Source of the DNA: Granulicella paludicola
GTDB taxonomy: Bacteria; Acidobacteriota; Terriglobia; Terriglobales; Acidobacteriaceae
Assembly (NCBI RefSeq): GCF_025685545.1
Contig: NZ_JAGSYC010000016.1
Coordinates: 1 to 64,000 of the forward strand
Direction: 5' to 3'
DNA: 64,000 nucleotides
The position numbers and the translations under genes are program-made. Below are positions 43,489 to 52,519 of the stretch, piece by piece. Position 1 is the stretch's first letter. Every line of letters begins with the position of its first letter. Under the pieces are notes generated by a model that worked only from the letters and a program-made list of their open reading frames with translations, did no database searches and had not been told where the DNA came from.

Positions 43489-43887
43489 TTATGCCTGCGT
43501 AAGGGTGACGAAGAGTTCGGAGCGCAGTTTCCAGCCTGACGGCGTGCGGCGCCAAATGGCGGAGTAGGTCCCTGAGTAAGAGATGGTGCCATCGGGCAGT
43601 GTCGCCGTCCAGTGGCCTTGCTCCGAAGCGAGTGGATGTGAGCTCGAGACCTCAATAATGTCAGGTGTGCGGACGTAGCGGAGTCGGGACGGGTCTGCAA
43701 ATTGAGACCGATAGGCATCGAGGTAGGCATCTCTCGTCGGGATCAGCGTGCCATCTCCGACGATAACGACAAAGTCTGTATCGAGCGATTCCGCAACAAT
43801 GTTCGCGCTGCGTTCGGCGATGCCACGGTTCGAACGTTCACGAGCTGTACGGATAAGGGATTCAGAGGTCGGCAATGTAGGGCCCAA
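43489..43887 (-). CDS. SnoaL/NTF2-like protein (DUF4440 type)
   Basis: 132 aa. The pattern of an N-terminal helix pair, GDGTLIPTRDAYLDAY, then strands GHWTATLPDGTISYSGTYSAIWRRTPSGWKLRSELFVTL, is typical of the DUF4440/SnoaL-like cone-shaped fold. These are small soluble proteins, often enzymes or ligand binders with no conserved catalytic set. Downstream of the MoeB-rhodanese gene on the same strand, separated by 58 bp that hold an inverted repeat. Confidence 0.75.
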   Translation of the reverse strand: MGPTLPTSESLIRTARERSNRGIAERSANIVAESLDTDFVVIVGDGTLIPTRDAYLDAYRSQFADPSRLRYVRTPDIIEVSSSHPLASEQGHWTATLPDGTISYSGTYSAIWRRTPSGWKLRSELFVTLTQA

Positions 43888-43901
43888 TCTTCGATGAGAT
43901 G

Positions 43902-43943
43902 CCTAAACGCCGCCTGCTGGTTGCAGACGACGTTTAGGCGGCG
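43902..43943. repeat. Overlapping alternative inverted repeats
   Basis: CCTAAACG (43902-43909) pairs with CGTTTAGG (43931-43938), or CGCCGCCT (43908-43915) with AGGCGGCG (43936-43943); the two hairpins are mutually exclusive. Probably a terminator-like structure for the minus-strand gene that stops at 43946, although no T-run follows. Confidence 0.5.
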
Positions 43944-43945
43944 AA

Positions 43946-45169
43946 CTAATACTTCGGCAAGGACGTGTCGATCCGGTCTGCCCAAGCTGTAATGCCTCCG
44001 GCGAGGTTCTTTACGTTGGTAAAGCCTGCCGCCTTCAATGCGAGTGAGGCCTTCTGGCTGCGCGCTCCGGACTTGCACTGTAAAACGATCTCGGCATCTT
44101 TGGCGACAGGAATCTCGCTGATGCGCGCTTCGAGCGAGCCGAGCGGAATCTGCGGAACGCCGAGGTTGACGATGGCATACTCGTGCGGCTCGCGGACATC
44201 GAGCACGAAGGGTTGTGTGCCTGCGTCGCGGCGTGCCTTTAGCTCTTCGACTGACATCTGCGGGATGCCGTCGACGATGTTCGCTGAGGCGTCGACTTTA
44301 CCGTGACTGGAGACCTCGAGCGGGCCGACTGCGGCCGGAGGAGCGATGCCGCAGAACTGGTCGTAGTCGATGAGTTCCTTGATCTCGTGCGTGCCGCAGA
44401 CGGGGCAATCGGGGTTCTTACGCAGCTTGAGGGTGCGGAAGTTCATGCCGAGAGCGTCGACCAACAAGAGGCGACCGATCAACGGTTCTCCGATTCCCAA
44501 GATGAGCTTGATGACTTCGGTAGCCTGTATGACGCCGACGAGGCCGGGGAGGATGCCGAGGACGCCGCCTTCCGCACAGGAGGGGACGAGGCCCGGCGGC
44601 GGCGGTTCGGGGTAGAGGCAGCGATAGCAGGGACCTTCCTCGGTGGCGAAGACGCTGGCCTGACCTTCGAAGCGGAAGATGCTGCCGTAAGCGTTAGGCT
44701 TGCCGGTGAGTACGCAGGCGTCGTTGACGAGGTAACGAGTCTGGAAGTTGTCGGTGCCGTCGGCGATGACGTCGTATTCCTTAAAGATCTCAAGCGCGTT
44801 GGCTGAAGTGAGCATGGTGTTGTGCTTCACGACGTTCACGTTCTTGTTGAGGCCCTTGAGCATGATCTCTGCGGAATCGACCTTGAGCTTGCCCACGGTG
44901 GACTGCGAGTGGATGATCTGGCGCTGCAGGTTGGATTCATCGACGACATCGAAATCGACGAGACCGATGGTGCCGACGCCCGCTGCGGTGAGATACAGTG
45001 CGAGCGGAGCGCCCAGGCCTCCGGTCCCGACGCAAAGAACCTTGGCGGCCTTCAGCTTCTGCTGACCTTCCATGCCGACTTCGGGCAGGATGAGGTGGCG
45101 GGAGTAACGGGCAATCTCTTCGTTGGAGAGCGTGGGGAGGGCTGCGGGATGATCGAGAGTGGCTGGCAT
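43946..45169 (-). CDS. MoeB/MoeZ-type sulfur-carrier adenylyltransferase/sulfurtransferase with rhodanese domain
   Basis: 407 aa fusion. The ThiF/MoeB domain (about 14-270) has the ATP-binding VGTGGLGAPLALYL, the Arg finger RQIIHSQSTVGKLKV, DGTDNFQTRYL and two CxxC zinc pairs (CYRC, CPVC). The rhodanese domain (about 305-405) has the active-site loop CKSGAR with Cys365. Such MoeBR/MoeZ proteins adenylate the C-terminal Gly of a ubiquitin-like carrier and then transfer sulfur to make a thiocarboxylate. In actinobacteria MoeZ serves CysO and MoaD. A CysO-like carrier is encoded 2.3 kb away and CysM and Mec 7-8 kb away. Confidence 0.92.
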   Translation of the reverse strand: MPATLDHPAALPTLSNEEIARYSRHLILPEVGMEGQQKLKAAKVLCVGTGGLGAPLALYLTAAGVGTIGLVDFDVVDESNLQRQIIHSQSTVGKLKVDSAEIMLKGLNKNVNVVKHNTMLTSANALEIFKEYDVIADGTDNFQTRYLVNDACVLTGKPNAYGSIFRFEGQASVFATEEGPCYRCLYPEPPPPGLVPSCAEGGVLGILPGLVGVIQATEVIKLILGIGEPLIGRLLLVDALGMNFRTLKLRKNPDCPVCGTHEIKELIDYDQFCGIAPPAAVGPLEVSSHGKVDASANIVDGIPQMSVEELKARRDAGTQPFVLDVREPHEYAIVNLGVPQIPLGSLEARISEIPVAKDAEIVLQCKSGARSQKASLALKAAGFTNVKNLAGGITAWADRIDTSLPKY

Positions 45170-45276
45170 AAGTTATCTTTCAGTGTAACTTCCGGAGCCG
45201 GAAGGTTGGCGGATTTGCATCCGGACAGATTGGATGTTCCAGAGTGACTGGCGATGCGAGGGATGTCAGGTTTGAT

Positions 45277-46152
45277 TTAGTGAGATTCGAGCCAGACGAT
45301 GGTGTGTACCTGCTCCATGGGTATCTGCAACAGTGCCGGAGCTTTGGAGCTTCTTATAAGCAGATACGAGCTGGTGCGGTAATAGAGCGAGACGACATCG
45401 GAGGCCTGCGACTCTTCTCCAGCTATGTGCGTACCGCCCAGTAGCGGAGACAACGACGAGTCCTTGTAGTACAGCCGGACTTGCACCGGATGGCCGCCGC
45501 CGACGCTCTGCGGCACCAGCGGATACAGATATATAGCGTAGGAGAGCACGAGGGTGACGAATCCGGAATACACCGTCATCAAAACGAAGAGCGCGGTAAA
45601 CGATCTTCGCGATTTCGTCTGAACTCCTCGCCACTTCCAGAGACCCTGCCCGGCGACGCTTCCGAAAAGAATGGTGAAGAGACCACAGAGAAAGATGAGA
45701 TTGAGGCCCATCGTTGCGTGAAATCCCGCGGATCCGCTTGCGCGGAGAAACAGCAGAAGCTCTCCCCAGGTGGCGGCCACGGACAGACAGAAGCCGAATG
45801 CGGCGATGGCGATGGCGCGCTTGGGGTTCTTGAAGCCAGCCACCGCCTCTTTCGTGACCGAACCCGCCAGCCGCGGCCAGAGCCACAGCCCGGTGCAGAG
45901 CAGCAGCCATACAGGCAGGCCAGCCAGAATGTTCTGGAACTGAAAGGCATCGACGACTGGGCCGTTCAGCCGCGCTGTATGCACCAGGATCACGGTGAAG
46001 CCGATGGCGTAAGCTAGGCCCGCCAGCTTCACCCAGTCGGCGATCTGTGTCATCAGGGAGTGGGCCGTTACTGCTGGGGCCGCAGGTGCAGTGACAGGCA
46101 AGGTGGCTGGCGGAGCGCTCAAGGGATGTCTCCTGGGGCAGGGAATGGACAT
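45277..46152 (-). CDS. Integral membrane protein, unknown function
   Basis: About 291 aa from the ATG at 46152. A Pro/Ala-rich N-terminus of 30 residues is followed by four hydrophobic helices: about 38-58, 70-85, 112-132 and 140-160, and another near 185-205. The C-terminal 90 residues are soluble (YYRTSSYLLIRSSKAPALLQIPMEQVHTIVWLE in part). I do not recognise a family. Starts at 46209 (TTG), 46185 and 46053 are also possible; none has a clear ribosome site. Confidence 0.6.
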   Translation of the reverse strand: MSIPCPRRHPLSAPPATLPVTAPAAPAVTAHSLMTQIADWVKLAGLAYAIGFTVILVHTARLNGPVVDAFQFQNILAGLPVWLLLCTGLWLWPRLAGSVTKEAVAGFKNPKRAIAIAAFGFCLSVAATWGELLLFLRASGSAGFHATMGLNLIFLCGLFTILFGSVAGQGLWKWRGVQTKSRRSFTALFVLMTVYSGFVTLVLSYAIYLYPLVPQSVGGGHPVQVRLYYKDSSLSPLLGGTHIAGEESQASDVVSLYYRTSSYLLIRSSKAPALLQIPMEQVHTIVWLESH

Positions 46153-46267
46153 CGGGGGCCGGGGTGTCGTGTTCGTCGCCAGCATATCGGCTGAGCAGGG
46201 ACTGGGCAAGTGTTTTGGCTGGATGGTAGATTCTGACGGAGCCTAAATCGAGGTCCAGGAGAGTGCT

Positions 46268-47443
46268 TTGCGAGTTCATGTTCTTACGTTGGTTGCATTG
46301 GCGGGATGTATCTCCGCGGGTGGACAGATGGCTGCGCCACGGCCGCCGATGGGCTGGAACAGCTGGAACCATTTTGCCGAGCATGTGACGGATGCGGATG
46401 TACGGTCTGCTGCCGATGCGCTGGTGAGCACGGGCATGAAGGACGCCGGGTATATCTACGTGAATATGGATGACACCTGGCAGGGCAAGCGCGATTCGCA
46501 GGGAGTGCTGCATCCGAACGAGCGCTTTCCTGATATGAAGGCGCTGGGGGACTATGTTCACTCCAAGGGGCTGAAGTTCGGGATCTATTCGTCGCCGGGA
46601 GCGAAGACCTGCGGCGGCTATGCAGGGAGCCTGGGGCATGAGGAGCAGGACGCGAAGATGTATGCCGAGTGGGGCGTCGATTACTTGAAGTATGATTTGT
46701 GCTCGATGCAGGACCAGATGGCCGATCTGCGCGAGGCACATCCTGAGTCGCCGATGGCGGAGTACGAGATGATGATCGGCGCGTTCAAGAAGATGGGGGA
46801 CGCGTTGAAGGCCACGGGCAGGCCGATCGTCTATAGCCTTTGTCAGTATGGGATGGATGAGCCGTGGCGCTTCGGGCCGGGCGTGGGTGGCTCGATGTGG
46901 CGCACGACCGACGACATCAACGACACCTACCAGCGCATGATGACGATTGCGTATGGACAGGCGGGACTGGGCAAATATGCCGGGCCGGGGCATTGGAACG
47001 ACCCGGACATGCTGGAGGTCGGCAACGGTGGTATGAACGCGGATGAATACCGCACGCATATGAGCCTGTGGGCGGTGATGGGGGCTCCGCTGATTGCGGG
47101 GAATGATCTCAGCAAGATGTCGGATGTGACGAAGAGCATCCTGATGAACCGCGAGGTGATCGCGATCGATCAGGACGCGCTTGGCAAGGGCGGCGACCGC
47201 ACACTGCAACTCGGCGACTTCAGCGTGTGGGAGCGTCCGCTGAGCGGCAAGCGGCTGGCGATTGCGCTGGTGAACGTGTCGGTTTCGGGACGCGACATCC
47301 CGGTGAACCTGGCGCAGATCGGCGTACCGAAGGGCGCGAAGATCCACGACGTCTGGGGGAACAAAGAGCTTCGTCCCGTTCAAGGTGTGCTGAACGAGCG
47401 CTTCCCAGGACATGGGGTGATACTGCTGATTGTGTCGGAGTAG
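46268..47443 (+). CDS. Glycoside hydrolase family 27 alpha-galactosidase
   Basis: 391 aa secreted enzyme: signal peptide about 1-20, then the GH27 start PRPPMGWNSWNHF. The catalytic nucleophile Asp is in YLKYDLCS and the acid/base Asp in GHWNDPDMLEVGN. CGGYAGSLGHEEQDAKMYAEWGVD is also typical in part. A small C-terminal beta domain ends the protein. It releases alpha-galactose from oligosaccharides or galactomannans. Starts with TTG at 46268; AGGAGAG at 46257-46263 supports this. Confidence 0.93.
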   Translation: MRVHVLTLVALAGCISAGGQMAAPRPPMGWNSWNHFAEHVTDADVRSAADALVSTGMKDAGYIYVNMDDTWQGKRDSQGVLHPNERFPDMKALGDYVHSKGLKFGIYSSPGAKTCGGYAGSLGHEEQDAKMYAEWGVDYLKYDLCSMQDQMADLREAHPESPMAEYEMMIGAFKKMGDALKATGRPIVYSLCQYGMDEPWRFGPGVGGSMWRTTDDINDTYQRMMTIAYGQAGLGKYAGPGHWNDPDMLEVGNGGMNADEYRTHMSLWAVMGAPLIAGNDLSKMSDVTKSILMNREVIAIDQDALGKGGDRTLQLGDFSVWERPLSGKRLAIALVNVSVSGRDIPVNLAQIGVPKGAKIHDVWGNKELRPVQGVLNERFPGHGVILLIVSE

Positions 47444-47492
47444 AGATGCGGCTAAGAGGGTCGCCGCGGGTCGCATGGCGACCGCCTCTTGC

Positions 47493-47795
47493 CTAGAGGC
47501 AACAACAGGGACAACAGAAAGCGCTGCCGCCGGCGATAGAAGGGATGATGGTGAGTTCGTCGTTCGCGGTGGTCGCGGTTGCCTCGCCTGCGGGCAGGTA
47601 GCGGACGTCTTCGTCGTTCAGGTAGACGTTGACGAAGGAGCGCAGCTTGCCTTCCGGCGTGAAGAGATGCTGCTGCATGGCGGGGAATGCGGTGGTCAGC
47701 GCGGTCAGCGCGTCGGTAACGGTGGCGGCTTCGACCGAAACAGTGGCCTGCTTATCGGTAAAGGCGCGCAGCGGTGTGGGAATGTGAATCTGCAT
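47493..47795 (-). CDS. CysO/MoaD-like sulfur-carrier protein with Cys-rich C-terminal cap
   Basis: 100 aa, ubiquitin-like fold. Residues 50-65 (KLRSFVNVYLNDEDVR) closely resemble mycobacterial CysO, the carrier whose C-terminal thiocarboxylate gives sulfur to O-phosphoserine for cysteine. The functional end of the family is Gly-Gly; here Gly89-Gly90 is followed by ten extra residues, SAFCCPCCCL, five of them Cys. The frame was re-read from the DNA and the TAG at 47493 is clean. Activation must therefore need cleavage after Gly90, a job for a JAMM protease such as the one at 52073. The start at 47795 has GGAG upstream. Single gene, flanked by GH27 and a TonB receptor. Confidence 0.88.
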   Translation of the reverse strand: MQIHIPTPLRAFTDKQATVSVEAATVTDALTALTTAFPAMQQHLFTPEGKLRSFVNVYLNDEDVRYLPAGEATATTANDELTIIPSIAGGSAFCCPCCCL

Positions 47796-47850
47796 AGAAC
47801 TATTATCTCCGATCCAGAGCTTTGGATGAGCGGAGCCGCGTGGTTGACGC

Positions 47851-47880
47851 AAAATGGCCCGGCAAATGCCGGGCCATTTT
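47851..47880. terminator. Symmetric intrinsic terminator
   Basis: Fourteen-bp stem (47851-47864 with 47867-47880) beginning AAAA and ending TTTT, so it can act in either direction. It lies 24 bp after the TonB receptor gene that ends at 47905 on the minus strand. Confidence 0.85.
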
Positions 47881-47904
47881 GTAATGCGGGTTGGATGGAT
47901 TGAG

Positions 47905-50900
47905 TTAGAACTCCAGACGAAGAGACCCTTGCAGAACGCGGGCCGATTGGTCAGCGCCGTTAGGAGTTATGGTACCCGGAATGGCACCAAACTCCTGCGG
48001 ATTGGCCACCAGGCTCATGTTGTTCTGGAAGCTTGGTGGCGCGAAGTTGGGATGGTTGAGAGCGTTGAAGGCGTCCGCCCGGAACTTCAGGTTGAGCTTG
48101 TCTGGAACAACGGTGAAGGTTTTTCCAAGACCGAGGTCAAGAAGGAAGAACCCGGGACCACGGAGGTTATTGCGTGCTCCGAATTGGAAGCCTACAGGGG
48201 CGACATAGTCATTGAAGGCTTTGGAGCTGTCTTTGAACGCCGTGACCACGCCGCTTGATTGCTTCGTGACCTTGGCTTTCATATCGCCGATGTTGCCGAC
48301 GAGTATGGCGGGGTCTTCGTTGGAGTAGCTCATGAGGAAGGCCAGCGAGTTGGCCATATAAGGCAAACCGGTGTGCCAGGTGGGTACGCCGCTGATCTCC
48401 CAACCTCCGATAGCCTCGTTTGCCCACCACGGAATCTTGGCGGCAAAGTCGCGACCGCGACCGAAGGGCAGTTGGTAGAGGAATGTGCCATTGACGTAGT
48501 TGGTCACGTCAAAGTCAGAGTTCCCGCGGCAGATACGAGGGCGGAGGATATCGCAGAGGAAGCCGTATCCGCCGTAAGCGTAGGAGTTGGCTTTTTGCGA
48601 GACGTTGTCGATCGAATGGGACCAGGTGTAGTTGATATCGAACTGCAGTCCGTGACCGGCGTTCTTATGGATGGTGGTGAGCAGGCCATTGTAGTCGGAG
48701 AAGCCGCCGTCTGTGAAGAAGGTGTTCTCCGAGAACTGCGAAGCCATGCCGACGTTAGCGGGCAGCAGGCCGAACTGAGACATTAATTCGACGGTATCTG
48801 CGACGTCGCCACGTGCCGGGTAAGGCGCGAAGTTGGCCGCGATGTAACCGGTGTTCGTGACGCCGGTTCCGTTGGGATTGAGCACATTCTCGAAGAAAGG
48901 CTGTGCTGGAGCTGTGGTGGGGTCAGCGGTTGGGTGCTGGCGCAACCATGTAGTGAGGTTCGCCATGGCCTGGCTCAGCATCTGGCCGGAGGCCTTATCC
49001 GGGAAATCGATCAACTGCTCTGCATCCGCCTGACCCAGAAGGCGGCGTCCAAGGCGGTTGACGTAGCTCATCTTGAGGATGAAGCCGCCTTTGAACTGCT
49101 GCTCGATGCCGAAGTTGAACATCATGTTGTAGGGGGTTGGCAGGTTGCGGTCGACGGTAATGTTGAATGCGCCGCCTTGCGCGAGTCCGCAGGGGCCGCT
49201 CGCGCCGCCAGCGACACCGTTGCAGTTGGGGTCTCCAGGCCCAATGAACGGAGCGTAGGGCTTGGTGATGGCCGGCGCGGTGGGTCCTCCAGGGGCGGGA
49301 TTGGAGAGTGAAGTGAAGCGTGGATTGTTGAGCAGGGAGAGGTACGCGGAGGATTGCGTTGCCGTTCCCGGGAGACCGAAGTTGACCGAACCCGAGCTCT
49401 GGAACAGGTAGGAGTAGCTCGCCTGCTCCTGTAGCAGCGCGTTGATGATGGTTTCGTCGTAGACCAGACCGGCGCCGCCATTGATAACCAGCTTGCGGTC
49501 TGCGGTGGGCGTCCAGGCAAAGGCCACGCGGGGAGCGAAGTCCTTGTTGTCTGGGGCGTAGTAGTTCGGTCCGTTGTTCTTCTTTCCACCCAGAGCGTAG
49601 GTGATGTACGGGACAGGGGCCGTGCCGCCGGGCAGTGAGTTCGCACCTCCGACGCCAGCTGCGCTCTGTGCGATGCGGGCGTTCATGAAGTCCTTGAAGC
49701 TTTCGCTCTGGACAGACTCGATGCCATGGATCTCATAAGGCACCGTGAAGTTCTGGTAACGCAGGCCGTAGGTAAGGGTGAAGGTTGGTGTGACCTTCCA
49801 GGTGTCCGAAAAGTAGAACTCGGTGGTGTAGTACTTGAAGGTAGTCTGGAGACCGCTGCCCGCAGGTTGAACGGCGGCGGCGTTATTGTAGTTCCAGGTT
49901 TCACTGGCGCTGCCAAAGCGACCGAGCGCGTACACAAAGGCCGAGTCATAGATCGTGGCGCTGGTCTGAGTGACATCCAGATCGTTGGGGCGGAAGTTCC
50001 AGTTGCTGGAACCGTTCGCAGGCAGTCCCAGTACGCCACCACCGAGGCCGATGTTGGAGCCGGTGAAATCGCTAAGCGTGGTGTAGTGGGGGGACGGGTA
50101 CTTAAAGTCTCCACCAATCGAAAGAGTGTGCTTGCCTTTCTGCCAGGCGAAGTCATCACGAACGATGGGTATGGGGAAGTACTCCTTCGAGCCGCCTGGA
50201 TTGGCGTAGATGTTGTCCAGGAAGGTTCCACCGGTGGGGTCACCGTCATAGGAGAATTCATTCGGGCTGGTCGGCGCATAGGCGACGGTATTGCTGATAT
50301 TCGCCACCGTCGCACCCCAGATGAGCGAGTTCGACTTGTTCGAGCCAATGGCCCAGTTCCAACCGACGACCCAGGCATGGCTGGTGTCAAGTGCGGGATA
50401 CGTTTCAGGATCGTTCCCGAACTGGGGAAGGGCAGAAACATGATTGATCTTGTTGTAGGTGACGCGGCCGAAGAACGACTGCTTCGACGTCAGCTTCAGA
50501 TCCAACCGGCCTACATAGTTATTTTCCTTGTACGGTGTGGGGGAGTTGAAGCGGTAGCCAGCTGTATTCGCCAGATCGCCAACGGTCGTATCGTTTGGAG
50601 TGGGGTAGCGAGCGCCAGTGACGCTGAGCAGGGCCTGGTCGAAACCCTTATTCTGCGGGTCGAAGCCAGCCACCTGAGCGGCAGTGATGCTGTCTTTTGT
50701 GGCGCTGCTGATATTCGTGAAGTAGGTGATGTTTTGATTCTGGAAGGAGGTAGTGGGAACGGTGCGCACTGCCTGAGCTGCTACCGTATCGCGGCGGCCG
50801 TTATAGTCAAAAAAGAAGAAGAGCCGGTCTTTGCCGCTGAAGAGATGCGGGATGGTGACAGGACCGCCAAAGTTGCCGCCAAACTGGTTGCGGATGAGCG

Positions 50901-51726
50901 GCGAACGTCCGATGCCATCAAAGTTGTTGAACCACTCGTTGGCTTCGAGGTCGGTATCGCGGTGGTACTCGTTGATGTTGCCGTGGAACTTGTTGGTGCC
51001 GCTCTTGGTGACGAGGCTGAACTGGGCGCCACCGCCAGCGTTGTCACCCGAAGTCATACCGGCGACTGTGCCGCGAAATTCCTGCACAGAGTCGACCGGT
51101 GCATTGCCTGTGATGATGCCGAACGTACCGAATGCCTGATCTGTAACGTCTAGACCGTCTAGGGTGATGCCATTCTGATCGGTACGTCCGCCTGTCGCGT
51201 TACCATCCTGGGTCATGCCGGGCTCGGTAGTGAAGAGGGCAGCCGGTGAGTCGCGGAAGCTGACGGGCAGTTCATTGAGGTCCTGCACCTGGACGCTGTT
51301 GCCGATGGTGGCGTCCGTAGTGTTCAGGGTGACGTCCTGATTGGCGGCGGAGACTGAGACGGTGGTCTCGACCGAGCCGGCCGGTAGAGCCACATTCTGC
51401 GTACGGGTTGTGGAGACGTTCAGGTAAAGCCCCGTCAGCTCAACGGTGGTAAAGCCGGAGTGGCTGACCGTCTCCTTGTATCCAGGACCGGGCGCAACGT
51501 TCGTAAACGTATAAGAGCCGGAGCTGTTACTGACGGCCTTGTACACCTTGCCGGTTGCAGTGCTTGTCAGCACGACGTTGGCACCGCTGATGACGGCACC
51601 GGTGGAGTCAGTTACCGTTCCGGTCATTCCCGACGCTGATTCCTGAGCGGTAAGGATGGTGGGGGCGAACAGAAGGGTGGCAGATAAAGCTGCAGATACA
51701 CATGTGCCTACGAGTTTTCGTGTCAA
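47905..51726 (-). CDS. Oar-type TonB-dependent receptor
   Basis: 1273 aa. Signal peptide about 1-28 (ILTAQES), carboxypeptidase-regulatory domain about 32-115 (GTVTDSTGAVISGANVVL), plug about 120-240 (PVSFRDSPAALFTTEPG, GITLDGLDVTD) and a large barrel with the C-terminal strand QGSLRLEF. Typical of acidobacterial polymer-uptake receptors. The start is a TTG with AGGAG 7 bp upstream. The nearby alpha-galactosidase suggests, but does not prove, a carbohydrate substrate. Confidence 0.9.
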   Translation of the reverse strand: MTRKLVGTCVSAALSATLLFAPTILTAQESASGMTGTVTDSTGAVISGANVVLTSTATGKVYKAVSNSSGSYTFTNVAPGPGYKETVSHSGFTTVELTGLYLNVSTTRTQNVALPAGSVETTVSVSAANQDVTLNTTDATIGNSVQVQDLNELPVSFRDSPAALFTTEPGMTQDGNATGGRTDQNGITLDGLDVTDQAFGTFGIITGNAPVDSVQEFRGTVAGMTSGDNAGGGAQFSLVTKSGTNKFHGNINEYHRDTDLEANEWFNNFDGIGRSPLIRNQFGGNFGGPVTIPHLFSGKDRLFFFFDYNGRRDTVAAQAVRTVPTTSFQNQNITYFTNISSATKDSITAAQVAGFDPQNKGFDQALLSVTGARYPTPNDTTVGDLANTAGYRFNSPTPYKENNYVGRLDLKLTSKQSFFGRVTYNKINHVSALPQFGNDPETYPALDTSHAWVVGWNWAIGSNKSNSLIWGATVANISNTVAYAPTSPNEFSYDGDPTGGTFLDNIYANPGGSKEYFPIPIVRDDFAWQKGKHTLSIGGDFKYPSPHYTTLSDFTGSNIGLGGGVLGLPANGSSNWNFRPNDLDVTQTSATIYDSAFVYALGRFGSASETWNYNNAAAVQPAGSGLQTTFKYYTTEFYFSDTWKVTPTFTLTYGLRYQNFTVPYEIHGIESVQSESFKDFMNARIAQSAAGVGGANSLPGGTAPVPYITYALGGKKNNGPNYYAPDNKDFAPRVAFAWTPTADRKLVINGGAGLVYDETIINALLQEQASYSYLFQSSGSVNFGLPGTATQSSAYLSLLNNPRFTSLSNPAPGGPTAPAITKPYAPFIGPGDPNCNGVAGGASGPCGLAQGGAFNITVDRNLPTPYNMMFNFGIEQQFKGGFILKMSYVNRLGRRLLGQADAEQLIDFPDKASGQMLSQAMANLTTWLRQHPTADPTTAPAQPFFENVLNPNGTGVTNTGYIAANFAPYPARGDVADTVELMSQFGLLPANVGMASQFSENTFFTDGGFSDYNGLLTTIHKNAGHGLQFDINYTWSHSIDNVSQKANSYAYGGYGFLCDILRPRICRGNSDFDVTNYVNGTFLYQLPFGRGRDFAAKIPWWANEAIGGWEISGVPTWHTGLPYMANSLAFLMSYSNEDPAILVGNIGDMKAKVTKQSSGVVTAFKDSSKAFNDYVAPVGFQFGARNNLRGPGFFLLDLGLGKTFTVVPDKLNLKFRADAFNALNHPNFAPPSFQNNMSLVANPQEFGAIPGTITPNGADQSARVLQGSLRLEF

Positions 51727-52072
51727 CGAGAATCTCCTGGTTTGTGGATAAGTTATAGAAGCTTTAGTAATGGATACGTCGGTGTCCGACAGATGAAGAT
51801 TTGTAGTGGGGTGAGCAATTCACAGGCCAAAATAGCTCATGCCGCAGAATGAAAGGGTTACGCGATATGATTTTGCATTTCGCTATGCCTTTTTGCATTT
51901 TCTCTATGGAAAACAGAATAGTTTTTGCGCAAATGAGCGTGAATTCTTGTAGATTCTGCATAGAAAGCATAGAGCTGTCTTTGCCAGTCTCAAATAGTTG
52001 GCAAAGACAGCTCTATGTTTCGATCTGATTGGCGTACTCGTAGGGTGGGTACGCTATTACACAACTAGCTGT
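51727..52072. promoter_or_regulatory. Upstream region of the TonB receptor: direct repeats and AT-rich tract
   Basis: 346 bp, more AT-rich than anything nearby. Two direct repeats with a 20-bp period start TTTTGCATTT at 51871 and 51891, each continuing to CTATG; a TGTGGATAA (DnaA-box-like) is at 51743. The right part holds a strong hairpin described separately. The repeats could be regulator sites for the receptor gene. No coding frame is supported here. Confidence 0.5.
51968..52017. terminator. Perfect 19-bp inverted repeat, probable terminator of the mec operon
   Basis: 51968-51986 is the exact reverse complement of 51999-52017; loop of 12 nt. It lies 55 bp after the JAMM protease stop, on the side where the minus-strand transcript must end. 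The T-run is short. Confidence 0.65.
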
Positions 52073-52519
52073 TTAGGCGATCTCGAGGGCTTGGGTAGCG
52101 AAGGCCTTGTCCTCTTCGGTTGTGCCGGTCAGGAGGAAGCTGTTTGTAATCTGGGCGGTGCCTGTGGTTTTGTCGCCGTCGACCGAGGTGATGACGTAGG
52201 CGCAGCCGAACCAGTGGGCTTCGGCGAAGTCGGTGGGGGACCACTGCGCCGGGTGGTCGGGGTGCGAGTGGTAGAAGCCGACGATGTCGAGACCTAGCTT
52301 GCGGCCTTCGCGCTGCGCGGCGATCAATTCCTGCGGCGCAATGTGGTATCGGTTGTGTGCCGAGTCGGTGCGGGTGTTGCCTGCGCGCAGCAGGTGCGAG
52401 ACGGTGAGGTTTTGCTCGTCCGCGGTACCGAGCATGATGCCGCAGCACTCGTTGGGGTAGGTCTCCTCGCCGTGGGCGCGGAGCTGGTCGTAGAGGGCCT
52501 GGGTGATGGTGAGGGACAC
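52073..52519 (-). CDS. JAMM/Mpn+ metalloprotease (Mec type)
   Basis: 148 aa. The Zn site is complete: Glu24 in PNECCG, His84 and His86 in FYHSHPDHP, Ser94 and Asp97 in SPTD. In mycobacteria Mec cleaves the CysO-cysteine adduct to release cysteine; the same family trims capped sulfur carriers in other bacteria. Here it may do both, as the local CysO homologue is capped. It starts with GTG, overlapping the cysM stop by one base, with GGAGG at 52526-52530; the longer open frame upstream is inside cysM and is rejected. Confidence 0.9.
   Translation of the reverse strand: MSLTITQALYDQLRAHGEETYPNECCGIMLGTADEQNLTVSHLLRAGNTRTDSAHNRYHIAPQELIAAQREGRKLGLDIVGFYHSHPDHPAQWSPTDFAEAHWFGCAYVITSVDGDKTTGTAQITNSFLLTGTTEEDKAFATQALEIA

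Noticed and set aside
45266-47476. 736-codon minus-strand frame across GH27
   Set aside because: It covers two real genes in other frames; His/Arg-rich and without motifs.
51743-51751. DnaA box (TGTGGATAA) before the TonB gene
   Set aside because: Again alone, 28 kb from the skew change, in a leader that is explained by its gene.
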